Shown here: positions 18,391 to 27,348 of the stretch, piece after piece
How positions within the stretch are numbered: position 1 is the first letter of the stretch
How the letters are laid out: each line of letters opens with the position of its first letter
Source of the DNA: Nocardia tengchongensis
GTDB taxonomy: Bacteria > Actinomycetota > Actinomycetes > Mycobacteriales > Mycobacteriaceae
Length of the DNA: 64,000 nt
Assembly: GCF_018362975.1 (NCBI RefSeq)
Contig: NZ_CP074371.1
Location: 6,572,001 to 6,636,000 of the forward strand
Reading direction: 5' to 3'
Notes under the pieces: model-generated
Databases searched by the model: none
The model's input: the letters and a program-made list of their open reading frames with translations, nothing else
Told to the model about the DNA's origin: nothing
Position numbers and translations under genes: made by a program

Positions 18391-19119
18391 TCAGGGTGCG
18401 GCCGAGGCGTCGTGCGGGGCCATGACCAGGTTGGCGGCTGGGGCGGCAAGCAGGAGCTCGAGCGTGGCCGCGACCGAGTTGCGCGTCTCGACACCCGGGA
18501 CGTGCGCGTCGGGGCTGACGGCGTTGCGACGGCGCTGGGCGTCGACGGCGGCCAGCCCGGCGTGGGTGACGGCAACGCCTTCCGGCCGACCGACCGAGCC
18601 GCCGGAGTAGACGAGGCACGCGGTATGGTGCGGGCGCAGCGGCGCGTGCCGATCGGTATCGACGACGCCGGCCTCCGGATACTGCCGGATCCGCCCCGAG
18701 ACGGCCCGGTCGTCGAGGGCCACCCAGTACATGTCCTCGAAAGGCAGCTCGTCTACGTATCGTTCCAGTGTGATACCCAGGCGCACACCGGAATCCGCAC
18801 ACACGAACCGATTGCGCTCATAAGCATGGGTCGGATCCACCGACACGCAACCGGCTCCGGCCTTGGTGATCGCCCACGCCGCCAGCACCCGTTCCAGCGA
18901 GCGCGGCATGCCGATCGCGAGCACGGCATCGGGCACGACCCCGAGTTCGATGAGTAAGTGCGCCAGCTGATTCGAGCGGAGATCCAAATCGTGATAGGTG
19001 ATCCGGTGTTCTCCGTCGACGACCGCATCGCCGTCCGGCTGCGCGGCCACCGCGGCGGCCAGGAGCACCGGCAGGGTCACCTCGCCCTCGCCCTGCGAGT
19101 TGCTCCGCGATCCCTGCAT
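18391..19119 (-). CDS. Truncated AMP-binding (adenylation) domain protein
   Basis: 242 aa, about half the normal 500. It opens with the A-domain start (TLPVLLAAAVAAQPDGDAV; YHDLDLRSNQLAHLL), carries A2-like AGAGCVSVDPTH and an A3-like phosphate loop that reads YSGGSVGRPEGV where functional domains have TSGSTGxPKG. The Lys is Glu and the first Thr is missing, and everything after A4, including the second subdomain and its catalytic Lys, is absent. It is probably a nonfunctional remnant of an NRPS-like gene, although the frame is open. It lies next to the composite pseudogene. Confidence 0.65.
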   Translation of the reverse strand: MQGSRSNSQGEGEVTLPVLLAAAVAAQPDGDAVVDGEHRITYHDLDLRSNQLAHLLIELGVVPDAVLAIGMPRSLERVLAAWAITKAGAGCVSVDPTHAYERNRFVCADSGVRLGITLERYVDELPFEDMYWVALDDRAVSGRIRQYPEAGVVDTDRHAPLRPHHTACLVYSGGSVGRPEGVAVTHAGLAAVDAQRRRNAVSPDAHVPGVETRNSVAATLELLLAAPAANLVMAPHDASAAP

Positions 19120-19384
19120 ATGCCCGACTCCTCCAGGATGCTCTGCCGACGCCCCGGAACATCAGCGGCTACCCATGGTGGCGTATGCGCTGACGAGGCG
19201 AAAGTCCAGCCATAAGACGAGTTCCGGACTATTTTGACAGAGCCCATCGGCGATAACGCAACATTAGAGCAAACCATCGCGTGTCGGCCGAGGGATCATT
19301 CGAGCCGGTATCCGACCCGGTCGCCGCGGAAACCACTGACGCGGAACGCATTCCGGTCGCGGTCCGCGGAGGCCGTCACCCGCG

Positions 19385-19790
19385 TCAGGCCAGCTTCAAG
19401 TTGCGCCCGATGATCTCCTTCATGATCTCGGTGGTGCCACCGTAAATGATCTGGACGCGAGCGCCCCTGTAGGCGGCGGCCCGCAACATGGATTCGTGGA
19501 TTCCCATGGCGGCGGCGTACACCACCGGAATCAGGCTCTCGGACAACACATGCCGGGCCCGTAGGTGGTAGCCGAGGACACCGAACGTCGCGAAACCGGA
19601 CATGGAGACGGCGGTGAAGACGGTGTACAACCGGAATCGGCGTGGCAGAGCCGATACCCCGATACCGCGATCATCGCGGCCACCAGCGACGGGCCCAGCG
19701 GCGCACCGGACTGATCCATCGAGATGAAGCGCCACGGCGCGAAACGGTCGCGATGCGGGCCACCGGCGCGTGAGCGAGGATCTCCATCAC
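19385..19790 (-). pseudogene. Composite remnant: MFS transporter fragment joined to an acyl-CoA dehydrogenase C-terminus
   Basis: The last 26 codons (19385-19465) read GARVQIIYGGTTEIMKEIIG..LKLA and are about 90% identical in DNA to the 3' end of the intact acyl-CoA dehydrogenase at 25076. Immediately upstream the reading changes to MFS transporter sequence, with transmembrane-like FISMDQSGAPLGPSLVAAMI in one frame and FTAVSMSGFATFGVLGYHL in another, so the MFS part is itself frameshifted. No intact gene remains. The junction points to recombination and decay in this region. Confidence 0.65.
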
Positions 19791-19829
19791 CGCAGGGTCG
19801 TCACGGTCGAGCATCTGTTCGTCGGCCCG

Positions 19830-20501
19830 TTACCCCAAGTGGGTTTGTCGGGTCGGGTCGCAGTGTGGCGGGATGTGGACTTTCGTAGCCAGGACGGCGG
19901 CCTGAGACCGGCGTTCGAGACCGAGTTTGGTCAGCAGCCGCGACACGTAGTTCTTGACGGTCTTTTCGGCCAGGAACATCTGCTCGGCGATCTGCCGGTT
20001 GGTCATGCCTTCCCCGAGCAGGTCCAGAATCTGGCGCTCCTGAACGCTCAGCCCGGCCAAGGGGTCGTCGCGAGTCGAGCTGCGACGGCGCAGTTCGTTC
20101 ATCAAGGTCGCGGCAGCATGGTTGTCGAGCATGGACTGGCCCCGGGCGACCGCCTTGATCGCCGCGGCCAGTTCCATACCCTTGATGTCTTTGAGAACGT
20201 ACCCGGACGCACCGGCCAGTACGGCGTCGAGCATTGCCTCCTGATCGGTGAGTGAGGTCAGGATCAGACAACGCAGGTCATCCATGCGTGACAACAGCTC
20301 CCGGCACAGCTCGATACCGTTGCCGTCGGGCAGGCTCACATCCAGCACGGCGACGTCGGGCCGCAACGCCGGGATCCGGGCCAGCGCATGAGAGACGGTG
20401 TCCGCCTCACCGACCACGGTCAACTCGGCATCGGCCGCGACCAGATCGATCAGGCCGCGGCGGACGATTTCGTGGTCATCGACTAAGAAAACCTTGATCA
20501 T
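19830..20501 (-). CDS. devR: DevR/DosR-type response regulator (NarL/LuxR family)
   Basis: 223 aa from ATG 20501, behind GAGGACCG. Receiver residues match Mycobacterium tuberculosis DevR in both identity and numbering: Asp8, Asp9, phosphoacceptor Asp54, Thr82 and Lys104 ([14 protein letters not shown]). The C-terminal LuxR-type HTH includes [20 protein letters not shown], the DNA-recognition helix of DevR. DevR switches on dormancy genes under hypoxia or nitric oxide when phosphorylated by DevS/DosT. No histidine kinase gene is adjacent; downstream lies only the composite pseudogene. Its neighbours (wax ester synthase, NrdZ-type reductase) are of the kinds controlled by DosR in mycobacteria. 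Confidence 0.9.
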   Translation of the reverse strand: MIKVFLVDDHEIVRRGLIDLVAADAELTVVGEADTVSHALARIPALRPDVAVLDVSLPDGNGIELCRELLSRMDDLRCLILTSLTDQEAMLDAVLAGASGYVLKDIKGMELAAAIKAVARGQSMLDNHAAATLMNELRRRSSTRDDPLAGLSVQERQILDLLGEGMTNRQIAEQMFLAEKTVKNYVSRLLTKLGLERRSQAAVLATKVHIPPHCDPTRQTHLG

Positions 20502-20648
20502 CGGTCCTCGATGTCCGGATTGGGACTCTCGCCCCTCAAAGATATCGCCGCAGCCTGTCCGCTGCCCCACTGCTCGTCACGTATTCACTCCGCCGGCACC
20601 GGGTGTATCACCGTTGCGGGGCTTTCCGCTCCACGGGTGATCGCTCGG

Positions 20649-21983
20649 CTACAGCGACCGTCCGCGGGCATGGGCCAGCAGCACCGCGACTTCGGTCGCG
20701 ATACCCGAGGCGATCTCCTCGATGTCGGGCGTGGTGTCGTAGTCACCGGTGATCCCGAAGTTCAACTGATCGGCGTAGCTGAGGATGGCCACGGTGGTAC
20801 GCACCCGCATGGCGATCGGGATGGCAGGCCAGATCTCGAGGACTTTCCGCCCGCCCAGGGTCAACCAGTGCCGGGGTCCGGGAATATTGGTGGCCAGCGC
20901 GCCGACGCCGCGCTGCGGGACGCGAGAGGCCGCGCGGAAGACCCACGCGGCCACCGCGAACGGAAGCCGATCGGCAAGGGACAGTAGCGATTTCTCGGCC
21001 TCGGCCTCCCCCCGGGACCGGTGCCGTGCGATGCGCTCGTGCACGGCGGTGAGGCGTTCGACGGGATGCTCGACCTCGATCGGCAACTCTACGATCATCG
21101 CCGAAACGCGATTGTCCGGAATGTACTTCGCTTCGTCCGCGCGCATCGACACCGGCACCAGGATGCGCAGCTTCCCTGGTGCGGGCTCTTCCCCCCGGGC
21201 CTGCAGCAGTCGACGGTAGGCGGCGGCGATGGCGGCGACCGCGACATCGTTGACCGTCACCCCGAGGTCCGCGGCGATCTCCCGCACCTCCGACAGACTG
21301 GTCCGCGTCACGACATAGCGGCGCTGCCGCCCGATAGGACCGTTCAGCGAAGAGTCGGGGGCGGGGGCGACGGCCGCGTACACCACCGGTGCGAGCGTGC
21401 GCACCGCGCCGACGACGAAGACGGGCAACGTGTAGGGCAAGCGAACGGCGCGGGCTGCCGCGGTGAATCGCCCTGCGCGGGACCGCTTTTCCTGCTTCAA
21501 CCGGGGCGCCTCCGCGACCGGATCACAGAAGCTCTCGAACAGGGTGATCCCGGAAATGCCGTCGACCATGCTGTGATGCGCCCGCACGATCATCGCCCAG
21601 CGACCGCGGCTGAGGTTTTCGACGACAACAACTTTCCACAGTGGGTGGTCACGGTCGAATGGCTCGGCGAGTTCGGTGGCGACCAGCTCGCGCAGCGCGG
21701 ACTCGTCACGGGGATCGGGCAGGGCCGCCCATCGAATATGGTGCTCCGGATCGAAATTCGGGTCGTCCTCCCAAACCGGGGCGGCCAGATCCCACGGGGC
21801 CCGGCGCACCCGCTGGCGCAACCGTCCATGCCGCTCGAGACCACGATCGAGGCCCGCGCGGAAACTCTCCCGGGTGGGAGGATCGCCCTCGAGGATCGCC
21901 ACCGCTCCGATACCCAGACTGATGTGCCGGTCGGCGTCTTCCATTTCCATGAATCCCGCGTCCAAGGGGCTCAGTTCGGACAT
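20649..21983 (-). CDS. Wax ester synthase / diacylglycerol acyltransferase (WS/DGAT)
   Basis: 444 aa, full family length. The active site HHSMVDG (residues 136-142, HHxxxDG) and the typical opening SPLDAGFMEMED are present, as are the later NDVAVAAIAAAYRRLL and NIPGP segments. Family enzymes esterify acyl-CoA to diacylglycerol or fatty alcohols at the inner membrane, producing storage lipid; the mycobacterial homologue Tgs1 is induced by DosR in hypoxia. It lies 148 bases upstream of devR in the same direction and divergent from the NrdZ-type gene. Confidence 0.93.
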   Translation of the reverse strand: MSELSPLDAGFMEMEDADRHISLGIGAVAILEGDPPTRESFRAGLDRGLERHGRLRQRVRRAPWDLAAPVWEDDPNFDPEHHIRWAALPDPRDESALRELVATELAEPFDRDHPLWKVVVVENLSRGRWAMIVRAHHSMVDGISGITLFESFCDPVAEAPRLKQEKRSRAGRFTAAARAVRLPYTLPVFVVGAVRTLAPVVYAAVAPAPDSSLNGPIGRQRRYVVTRTSLSEVREIAADLGVTVNDVAVAAIAAAYRRLLQARGEEPAPGKLRILVPVSMRADEAKYIPDNRVSAMIVELPIEVEHPVERLTAVHERIARHRSRGEAEAEKSLLSLADRLPFAVAAWVFRAASRVPQRGVGALATNIPGPRHWLTLGGRKVLEIWPAIPIAMRVRTTVAILSYADQLNFGITGDYDTTPDIEEIASGIATEVAVLLAHARGRSL

Positions 21984-22218
21984 GACGAATACCTGTTCCG
22001 GCAGTCGTCGCGGCCCAGCCGCCGCGGCTGATGAAACTGCCGCTACTGCAGGGAACTCTCGCGCATGACGGGCCCCGACCGGCAGATGCCAAGGTAATCA
22101 GACCTGGTGACATTCGCACTCGAACAAACCCCAGGACCTTCTCCCCCGACCACGAAGGCCATTCGGCCGCAGCCTCCGCCGAGTAAACGATCGATGCTGG
22201 GCACGGAGGTTGGCGGCG

Positions 22219-24018
22219 ATGGCGCGGAAACCGGAAACGAATATCGACGAACTGGGACTGTCCGCGACGGCGTTGGCGGTCGTGACCGAGCGGTATCTGT
22301 GCCGCGACAGCGACGGCCGAGTTCGCGAGTCGCCGGGGCAGATGATGGACCGCGTGGCGGGCTTCGTCGCCCGAGCCGAGGACGCATACCGGGCCCGCAC
22401 CGCCGACCGCTGGGCGGAGCGGTTCTCCGCCCTGCTGCGGTCACGCGAATTCCTTCCCAACTCGCCGACATTGATGAACGCGGGCACCGGATCGGGTGTG
22501 CTGTCCGGCTGCTTCGTGCTGCCGCTCGAGGACTCGCTGGACTCGATCTTCGCCACCCTGCACACCACAGCGCTGCTACATCAGGTCGGGGCCGGAACCG
22601 GGTTCGCGTTCTCGCATCTGCGGCCACACGATGACCTCGTGCACTCCACCGGCGCACACGCCAGCGGACCGCTCTCGTTCATCACACTCTTCGACGCCGC
22701 GACCCAGGTGGTCCGGCTGGGCGGACGACGGCGCGGCGCGAACATCGCGGTACTCGACGTACACCATCCCGATATCCAGGAGTTCGTGCACGCCAAATCC
22801 GACCGCACCGCGCTACCCACATTCAACCTGTCGGTCGGGGTCACCGAGGAGTTCATGCTGGCCGCTACCGCAGACCGCCCGCACCCGCTCATCAATCCCC
22901 GCACCGGCCGGGTGGTGCAGGAAGTCTCGGCACGCGCACTGATGGAAACCATTGCGGCACAGGCATGGCGCACCGGCGAACCCGGACTGCTGTTCCTCGA
23001 CACCATCAACCGCGCCAATCCGCTGCCGGAGCTCGGTCCGCTCGAGGCGACCAACCCGTGCGGGGAAGTGCCGCTCCGGCCCTACGAATCCTGCAACCTC
23101 GGATCTCTCGCGCTGCCCAGATTCCTCGCCGGCGATCATCTCGACGAGCAGCGCCTCGCACAGGCCGTCCGGGTGGCGGTGCGGTTTCTCGACGATGTCA
23201 TCGACGTGTCGGACTACCCCACGCCCGAACTCGCCGCCGCCGCGGGCGCCACCCGCAAGATCGGCCTCGGCATCATGGGACTCGCCGAAACATTGGCGGC
23301 CCTGGGACTTCCGTACGACAGCGAGATGGCCGTGCGGTTCACCCGGCGGCTCATGTCCCGGATCGCACGGTGGGGGCATGCGGCCTCACGCGAGCTCGCG
23401 GCCGAGCGCGGCGTGTTCCCACTGTTCGATCACAGTCGTTGGGCCGCAGCATCTTCCGCACCGATGCGAAACGCCCAGGTCACCTCGATAGCGCCCACTG
23501 GAACCATCGCCCTGCTCGCCGGAACCTCGGCGGGAATCGAGCCGATGTTCGCTCTCTCCTACACCCGTCACCTGCTAGGACGCGCCTTCGTCCAGGTCGA
23601 GCCACTTTTCGAACGCCTCGCCACCGAGCGGGGCCTGTGGTCCCCCGCCATCGCTGCCGAGATCGCCGCCACGGGTACCGCCACCCACCCCGACCTTCCC
23701 GTGGACCTGCGCCGCCGCTTCGTCACCGCGCTCGAGATCGACCCGGTCTGGCATGTCCGGATGCAGGCCGCCGTGCAACGCCACACCGACGCGGCGGTCG
23801 CCAAGACAGTCAATCTTCCCGAGACTGCGGATATCGACCAGGTGCGCAATGTCTTCCAGCACGCGTGGCGGGCAGGGTGCAAGGGCATCACCGTGTACCG
23901 CTCGGGCAGCCGCCCCGATCAGGTGCTGCGCCCCCCACCGCCGACCGGAACAGCGGGCAGAGTCGATGTTCACGGCACCTACTCCGGCGGCGCGCCCGTC
24001 ACCGGGCGGACACAGTGA
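22219..24018 (+). CDS. nrdZ: NrdZ-type (class II, B12-dependent) ribonucleotide reductase
   Basis: 599 aa from ATG 22219, with GGAGG nine bases upstream. RNR signatures: LPNSPTLMNAGT near residue 80, SGCFVLPLEDSL (first reducing-pair Cys), NPCGEVPL with the radical Cys and ESCNLGSLAL, and the C-terminal GCKGITVYR. This is the adenosylcobalamin-dependent NrdJ/NrdZ type, which needs no oxygen; nrdZ of M. tuberculosis (Rv0570) belongs to the DosR regulon. Oddly the C-terminus ends TYSGGAPVTGRTQ with no cysteine pair to re-reduce the active site, and at 599 aa it is short. It is divergent from WS/DGAT. Confidence 0.88.
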   Translation: MARKPETNIDELGLSATALAVVTERYLCRDSDGRVRESPGQMMDRVAGFVARAEDAYRARTADRWAERFSALLRSREFLPNSPTLMNAGTGSGVLSGCFVLPLEDSLDSIFATLHTTALLHQVGAGTGFAFSHLRPHDDLVHSTGAHASGPLSFITLFDAATQVVRLGGRRRGANIAVLDVHHPDIQEFVHAKSDRTALPTFNLSVGVTEEFMLAATADRPHPLINPRTGRVVQEVSARALMETIAAQAWRTGEPGLLFLDTINRANPLPELGPLEATNPCGEVPLRPYESCNLGSLALPRFLAGDHLDEQRLAQAVRVAVRFLDDVIDVSDYPTPELAAAAGATRKIGLGIMGLAETLAALGLPYDSEMAVRFTRRLMSRIARWGHAASRELAAERGVFPLFDHSRWAAASSAPMRNAQVTSIAPTGTIALLAGTSAGIEPMFALSYTRHLLGRAFVQVEPLFERLATERGLWSPAIAAEIAATGTATHPDLPVDLRRRFVTALEIDPVWHVRMQAAVQRHTDAAVAKTVNLPETADIDQVRNVFQHAWRAGCKGITVYRSGSRPDQVLRPPPPTGTAGRVDVHGTYSGGAPVTGRTQ

Positions 24019-24146
24019 GGACGCAGCATCGCTTGTCGATTCGTCTCCGCGTCACACGACTCAACCGCGAGAGCCGCTGTCCGCCCGTGCGAAGGTCGAA
24101 CAGCCACGGAGCCACAGGGATCCGGACGAGCGATAAATTGGCGTGG

Positions 24147-24800
24147 CTATGCTCGCGGTACCTTGATCACCTCGCCCGGATGGATCACGTTCGGGTTGAT
24201 GATGATTGCCGGGTTCGCCGCGACGAGCCGGTAGTAGAACGTTCCGGAGCCGTAGTAGCGCGCGGCGATGCCCCACAGTGTCTCCCCGCCGACGACGGTG
24301 TGCTCGACATAGCCGGTGTAGCCGGGCACGACCTTCGGTCCGAGGACCACCGGCACGAAGACGCTGTCGAGTTCGGCGCCATCCTTCGCCGAGGCGTGAA
24401 ACACCTGGATGAAGATCCGATTGAGCATGAACCCCGCGCCCGACACGTCAACGGTGAGCTGGAACTGACCGTGGCCGCCCCCGCCGTCGCCGGCCATGAA
24501 GTTACCGGTCAATTCGTCGTGACCTTCGGTGATCCGGTAGTTGAAATTCGCCTCGAACGCGCCTCCCGCCATCCCGGCGATCTGGATCTGGTTGCCGACG
24601 ATGTCGTACGGCCGGGGTTGCTGCATATCGATGATCATCCGTGAGTCCCCATCAAGTTTGCTGATGTTCTTCGGCGACAACGGAACTCGAGGAGATTCCG
24701 ATCGCCCACGCGTCAACGTTCCACCGGTCCGCGCAGCAGCATCAGGGTCGAAAGTCACTCCTTCGACAGCTACTTTGCCGACCGCCATCCCGGGCCGCAC
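24147..24800 (-). CDS. Gmad2/LysM-domain protein
   Basis: 217 aa from GTG 24800, although ATG 24788 or 24638 are alternatives. The C-terminal LysM domain (about residues 165-217: VEHTVVGGETLWGIAARYYG ... NPNVIHPGEVIKVP) binds glycan, usually peptidoglycan. Residues 58-155 match a Gmad2 immunoglobulin-like domain (PRPYDIVGNQIQIAGMA, FEANFNYRI). There is no clear signal peptide, which is odd for a cell-wall binder; the true start may be ATG 24638. It lies in the patchwork region downstream of the NrdZ-type gene, on the opposite strand. Confidence 0.78.
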   Translation of the reverse strand: MRPGMAVGKVAVEGVTFDPDAAARTGGTLTRGRSESPRVPLSPKNISKLDGDSRMIIDMQQPRPYDIVGNQIQIAGMAGGAFEANFNYRITEGHDELTGNFMAGDGGGGHGQFQLTVDVSGAGFMLNRIFIQVFHASAKDGAELDSVFVPVVLGPKVVPGYTGYVEHTVVGGETLWGIAARYYGSGTFYYRLVAANPAIIINPNVIHPGEVIKVPRA

Positions 24801-24816
24801 CCGGTCTCCGGCTCGT

Positions 24817-25020
24817 TCACGCCGGTCCCATCGGCTCGGTCACCACCACGACCGACAGCTTGGTGGTGAACCGGTCACGGGCCAGCTCCGCGTCCCTGCG
24901 CAGGGTGCCTGGTTCCTCGAACAGGTGCGTCGCACCCGCGACCTCCGCCAGTGCGGACTCACACGACATCGACTTCACGGCTTGACGATTCAGATCCAGT
25001 ACCACCGTCGAGTGTTGTTC
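24817..25020 (-). pseudogene. C-terminal remnant of a phosphoribosyltransferase/dienelactone-hydrolase-type protein
   Basis: The frame reads TVVLDLNRQA then GATHLFEEPGTLRRDAELAR, the catalytic-His C-terminal end of the hydrolase half of phosphoribosyltransferase-hydrolase proteins such as Rv0571c. About 65 codons remain; nothing upstream belongs to that protein. In M. tuberculosis Rv0571c lies beside nrdZ and is in the DosR regulon, so a decayed copy here beside an nrdZ-type gene fits a lost neighbour. Confidence 0.7.
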
Positions 25021-25026
25021 GAATGG

Positions 25027-25056
25027 GACACAGGCGGGACAACGGCCGCCTGTGTC
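25027..25056 (-). terminator. Hairpin after the acyl-CoA dehydrogenase gene
   Basis: An 11-bp perfect stem (GACACAGGCGG and complement) with an 8-base loop lies 20 bases beyond the stop codon of the minus-strand acyl-CoA dehydrogenase. No T-tract follows, as often in high-GC actinobacteria. Confidence 0.65.
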
Positions 25057-25075
25057 GTTGAAGAACCACCTCTGA

Positions 25076-26221
25076 TCAGGCCAGCTTCAGGCTGCGACCG
25101 ATGATCTCCTTCATGATCTCGGTGGTGCCGCCGTAGATCGTCTGGACGCGAGCGTCCATGTAGGCCTTGGCGATCGGGTACTCGCGCATGTACCCGTAGC
25201 CGCCGTGCAGCTGCAGGCACTTGGTGATCAGGTCGATCTGCTCCTCGGTGGACCACCACTTAGCCATGGCGGCCTCCTCGACGGTCAGCTTGGACTCGTT
25301 GAGCAGCTCGATGCAGCGGTCCACGAAGACCCGCACCGCGGTGGTCTTGGTGGCCAGCTCGGCCAGCACGAAACGGGTGTTCTGCTGCGCGCCGATCGGC
25401 TTGCCGAACGCCTTGCGGTCCCGGACGTACTGGCAGGTGAGCTCCAGGCAGCCCTCCATGGCGGCGGCGGCCATCACGGCGATGGACAGCCGCTCCTGCG
25501 GCAGGTTCTGCATCAGGTGGATGAAGCCCTGCCCCTCGGTGCCCAGCAGGTTCTTGCCCGGGACGCGCACGTCGGTGAAGGACAGCTCGGCGGTGTCCTG
25601 CGCCTTGAGGCCGATCTTGTCCAGATTGCGGCCGCGCTCGAAGCCGGCCATGCCGCGCTCGACCACCAGCAGCGAGAAGCCCATCGCGCCCGCGGCCGGA
25701 TCGGTCTGGGCGACCACGATCACGATGTCGGCGTTGATGCCGTTGGTGATGAAGGTCTTGGAGCCGTTGAGGATCCAGTCGTCACCGTCCTTGACCGCGC
25801 GGGTCTTGATGCCCTGCAGGTCCGAACCCGTACCCGGCTCGGTCATGGCGATCGCGGTGATGATCTCGCCGGAACAGAAGCCGGGCAGCCAGCGCTGCTT
25901 CTGCTCCTCGTTGGCCAGCTCCAGCAGATACGGCGCGATCACGTCGTTGTGCAGGCCGAAACCCAGGCCCGAATACATGCCCTTGGTGACCTCCTCGGTC
26001 ACGATGGCGTTGTAGCGGAAGTCCAGCACGCCCCCGCCGCCGTACTGCTCCGGCACCGCCATGCCAAGAAAGCCCTGCTTGCCGGCCTCGAGCCACACCG
26101 AGCGATCGACGATGCCGTCGTGCTCCCACTGCTCGTGGTTCGCGGCCACATGCTGATCGAGAAACTTACGGAACGACTCCCGGAACAGCTCGTGTTCGGG
26201 TTCGAAAAGGGTGCGCTCCAC
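25076..26221 (-). CDS. Acyl-CoA dehydrogenase
   Basis: 381 aa, full length. FAD/acyl-CoA binding motifs AMTEPGTGSDLQGIKT (about residue 130) and ITNGINADIVIVVAQT, and the C-terminal IYGGTTEIMKEIIGR typical of the family. The catalytic Glu position lies in the LQLHGGYGYMREYPI segment. It oxidises acyl-CoA to enoyl-CoA with electron-transfer flavoprotein; the presence in a cluster with an acyltransferase and an acyl-CoA ligase suggests lipid turnover. Its 3' 80 bases are duplicated in the composite pseudogene at 19385. Confidence 0.92.
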   Translation of the reverse strand: MERTLFEPEHELFRESFRKFLDQHVAANHEQWEHDGIVDRSVWLEAGKQGFLGMAVPEQYGGGGVLDFRYNAIVTEEVTKGMYSGLGFGLHNDVIAPYLLELANEEQKQRWLPGFCSGEIITAIAMTEPGTGSDLQGIKTRAVKDGDDWILNGSKTFITNGINADIVIVVAQTDPAAGAMGFSLLVVERGMAGFERGRNLDKIGLKAQDTAELSFTDVRVPGKNLLGTEGQGFIHLMQNLPQERLSIAVMAAAAMEGCLELTCQYVRDRKAFGKPIGAQQNTRFVLAELATKTTAVRVFVDRCIELLNESKLTVEEAAMAKWWSTEEQIDLITKCLQLHGGYGYMREYPIAKAYMDARVQTIYGGTTEIMKEIIGRSLKLA

Positions 26222-26402
26222 GCCAACCTCCTACAGTGACCACATCGGCACCATCGCCTGTGTTCAATACCGTACTCGAAAGTCGAACGGAGGTTAACTT
26301 CACGGGCCGAGAAAGTGGTCCGAACTGCGACAGTCCTCATTGACGTCGCGGAACGGAGGGGCTGAACCTCGGTAAACCTACCGACAGGTCAGCGGTGGCG
26401 GG

Positions 26403-27278
26403 CTACAGGCCGAAGCGGCCCAGGGTGCGGCCCAGCAGGCTGCGACCGCGGTCACGATCACGCTCGGCCAGCAGGAAGTCGAGCTCGCCCTCGAGGGCCT
26501 TCTTCACCACGGTCTGCAACTCGACGGCGGCCATCTCGGTGTCCTCGACATCGCGCCACGGACTGGTGTCGATCGGCGTGCCCAGGGAGAAGTAGAAGCG
26601 CTCCGGCTTGGGCACCAAGGTCGGGCCCAGGCCGCGGATCAGCGGCGGGGTCAGGCTCGAACGCAGGCCCAGGCCCTCGACCGCCTTACGGATGGGCAGC
26701 ATGGCCGGGTGATCGCCGTCGAAGACGATGTCGAACACATCGTCGCCGCCGACCATGGCGATCGGGACGATCGGCGCGCCCGCCGCGATGGCCATCTTGG
26801 CGAAGCCGGTGCGGCCCTCCCACATCAGCTGATACTTCTGCCCCTTGCCGCGCATGGCCTCGCGACCGCCGCCCGGAAACACCGCCACGGCCTCGCCCTT
26901 TTCCAGCAGCGTGGTGCAGTTGTGCCGGTTGCCGCGCACGATTCCCCAGCGGTGCAACACATCTCGCAAACCCGGCACGTCGATGAGGACGTTCTCGGCC
27001 AGCCCCCGCACCAGCCGATCGTGACGCTCCAGGATCTCGTACGCGAGCAGTGGGGCATCGGTGCCGCCCGCCAGGCTGTGATTGCCGACGAGCAGCACCG
27101 GACCCTCGAGCGGGAAGTTCTCCATCCCGTAGAAGCGCGGGCTGAACCAGGCCCGCGACGGCGCCATCAGCGCGTCGATAATGCGGCGATCGGTATCGGT
27201 GAGATCGACGTGCAACGGCGCGCCGTCGGTGAGCCCCTTCGTTCCCTCTTCGGACCTGTGATTGTCATGACTGGACAA
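26403..27278 (-). CDS. Lysophospholipid acyltransferase family protein
   Basis: 291 aa from TTG 27278, chosen because GGGAGGG lies at good spacing; no ATG fits. The acyltransferase signature reads NHSLAGGTDAPLL (HX4D-like, with one extra residue) and a glycerolipid-binding motif FPGGGREAMRGKG is present. A segment GAPIVPIAMVGGDDVF follows, as in plsC-like enzymes. Likely transfers acyl groups from acyl-CoA to lysophospholipid or a related alcohol at the membrane. It lies between FadD17-like ligase and acyl-CoA dehydrogenase, all on the minus strand. Confidence 0.82.
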   Translation of the reverse strand: MSSHDNHRSEEGTKGLTDGAPLHVDLTDTDRRIIDALMAPSRAWFSPRFYGMENFPLEGPVLLVGNHSLAGGTDAPLLAYEILERHDRLVRGLAENVLIDVPGLRDVLHRWGIVRGNRHNCTTLLEKGEAVAVFPGGGREAMRGKGQKYQLMWEGRTGFAKMAIAAGAPIVPIAMVGGDDVFDIVFDGDHPAMLPIRKAVEGLGLRSSLTPPLIRGLGPTLVPKPERFYFSLGTPIDTSPWRDVEDTEMAAVELQTVVKKALEGELDFLLAERDRDRGRSLLGRTLGRFGL

Positions 27279-27348
27279 GGCAACCCTCCCTGCAGAACCT
27301 TCGATAACGGCATCGTAACGAAAGTCGGCGCAGGTCACCGAATCAGGG

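Noticed and set aside
20519..20538. Possible DosR box (ATTGGGACTCTCGCCCCTCA) just upstream of devR
   Set aside because: Only about 13 of 20 consensus positions match, and one half is poor; it also lies 18 bases before the start codon, too close for a typical activator site.
22130..22149. Possible DosR box (CCCAGGACCTTCTCCCCCGA) upstream of the NrdZ-type gene
   Set aside because: Only about 12 of 20 positions match; not clearly above chance in G+C-rich DNA.
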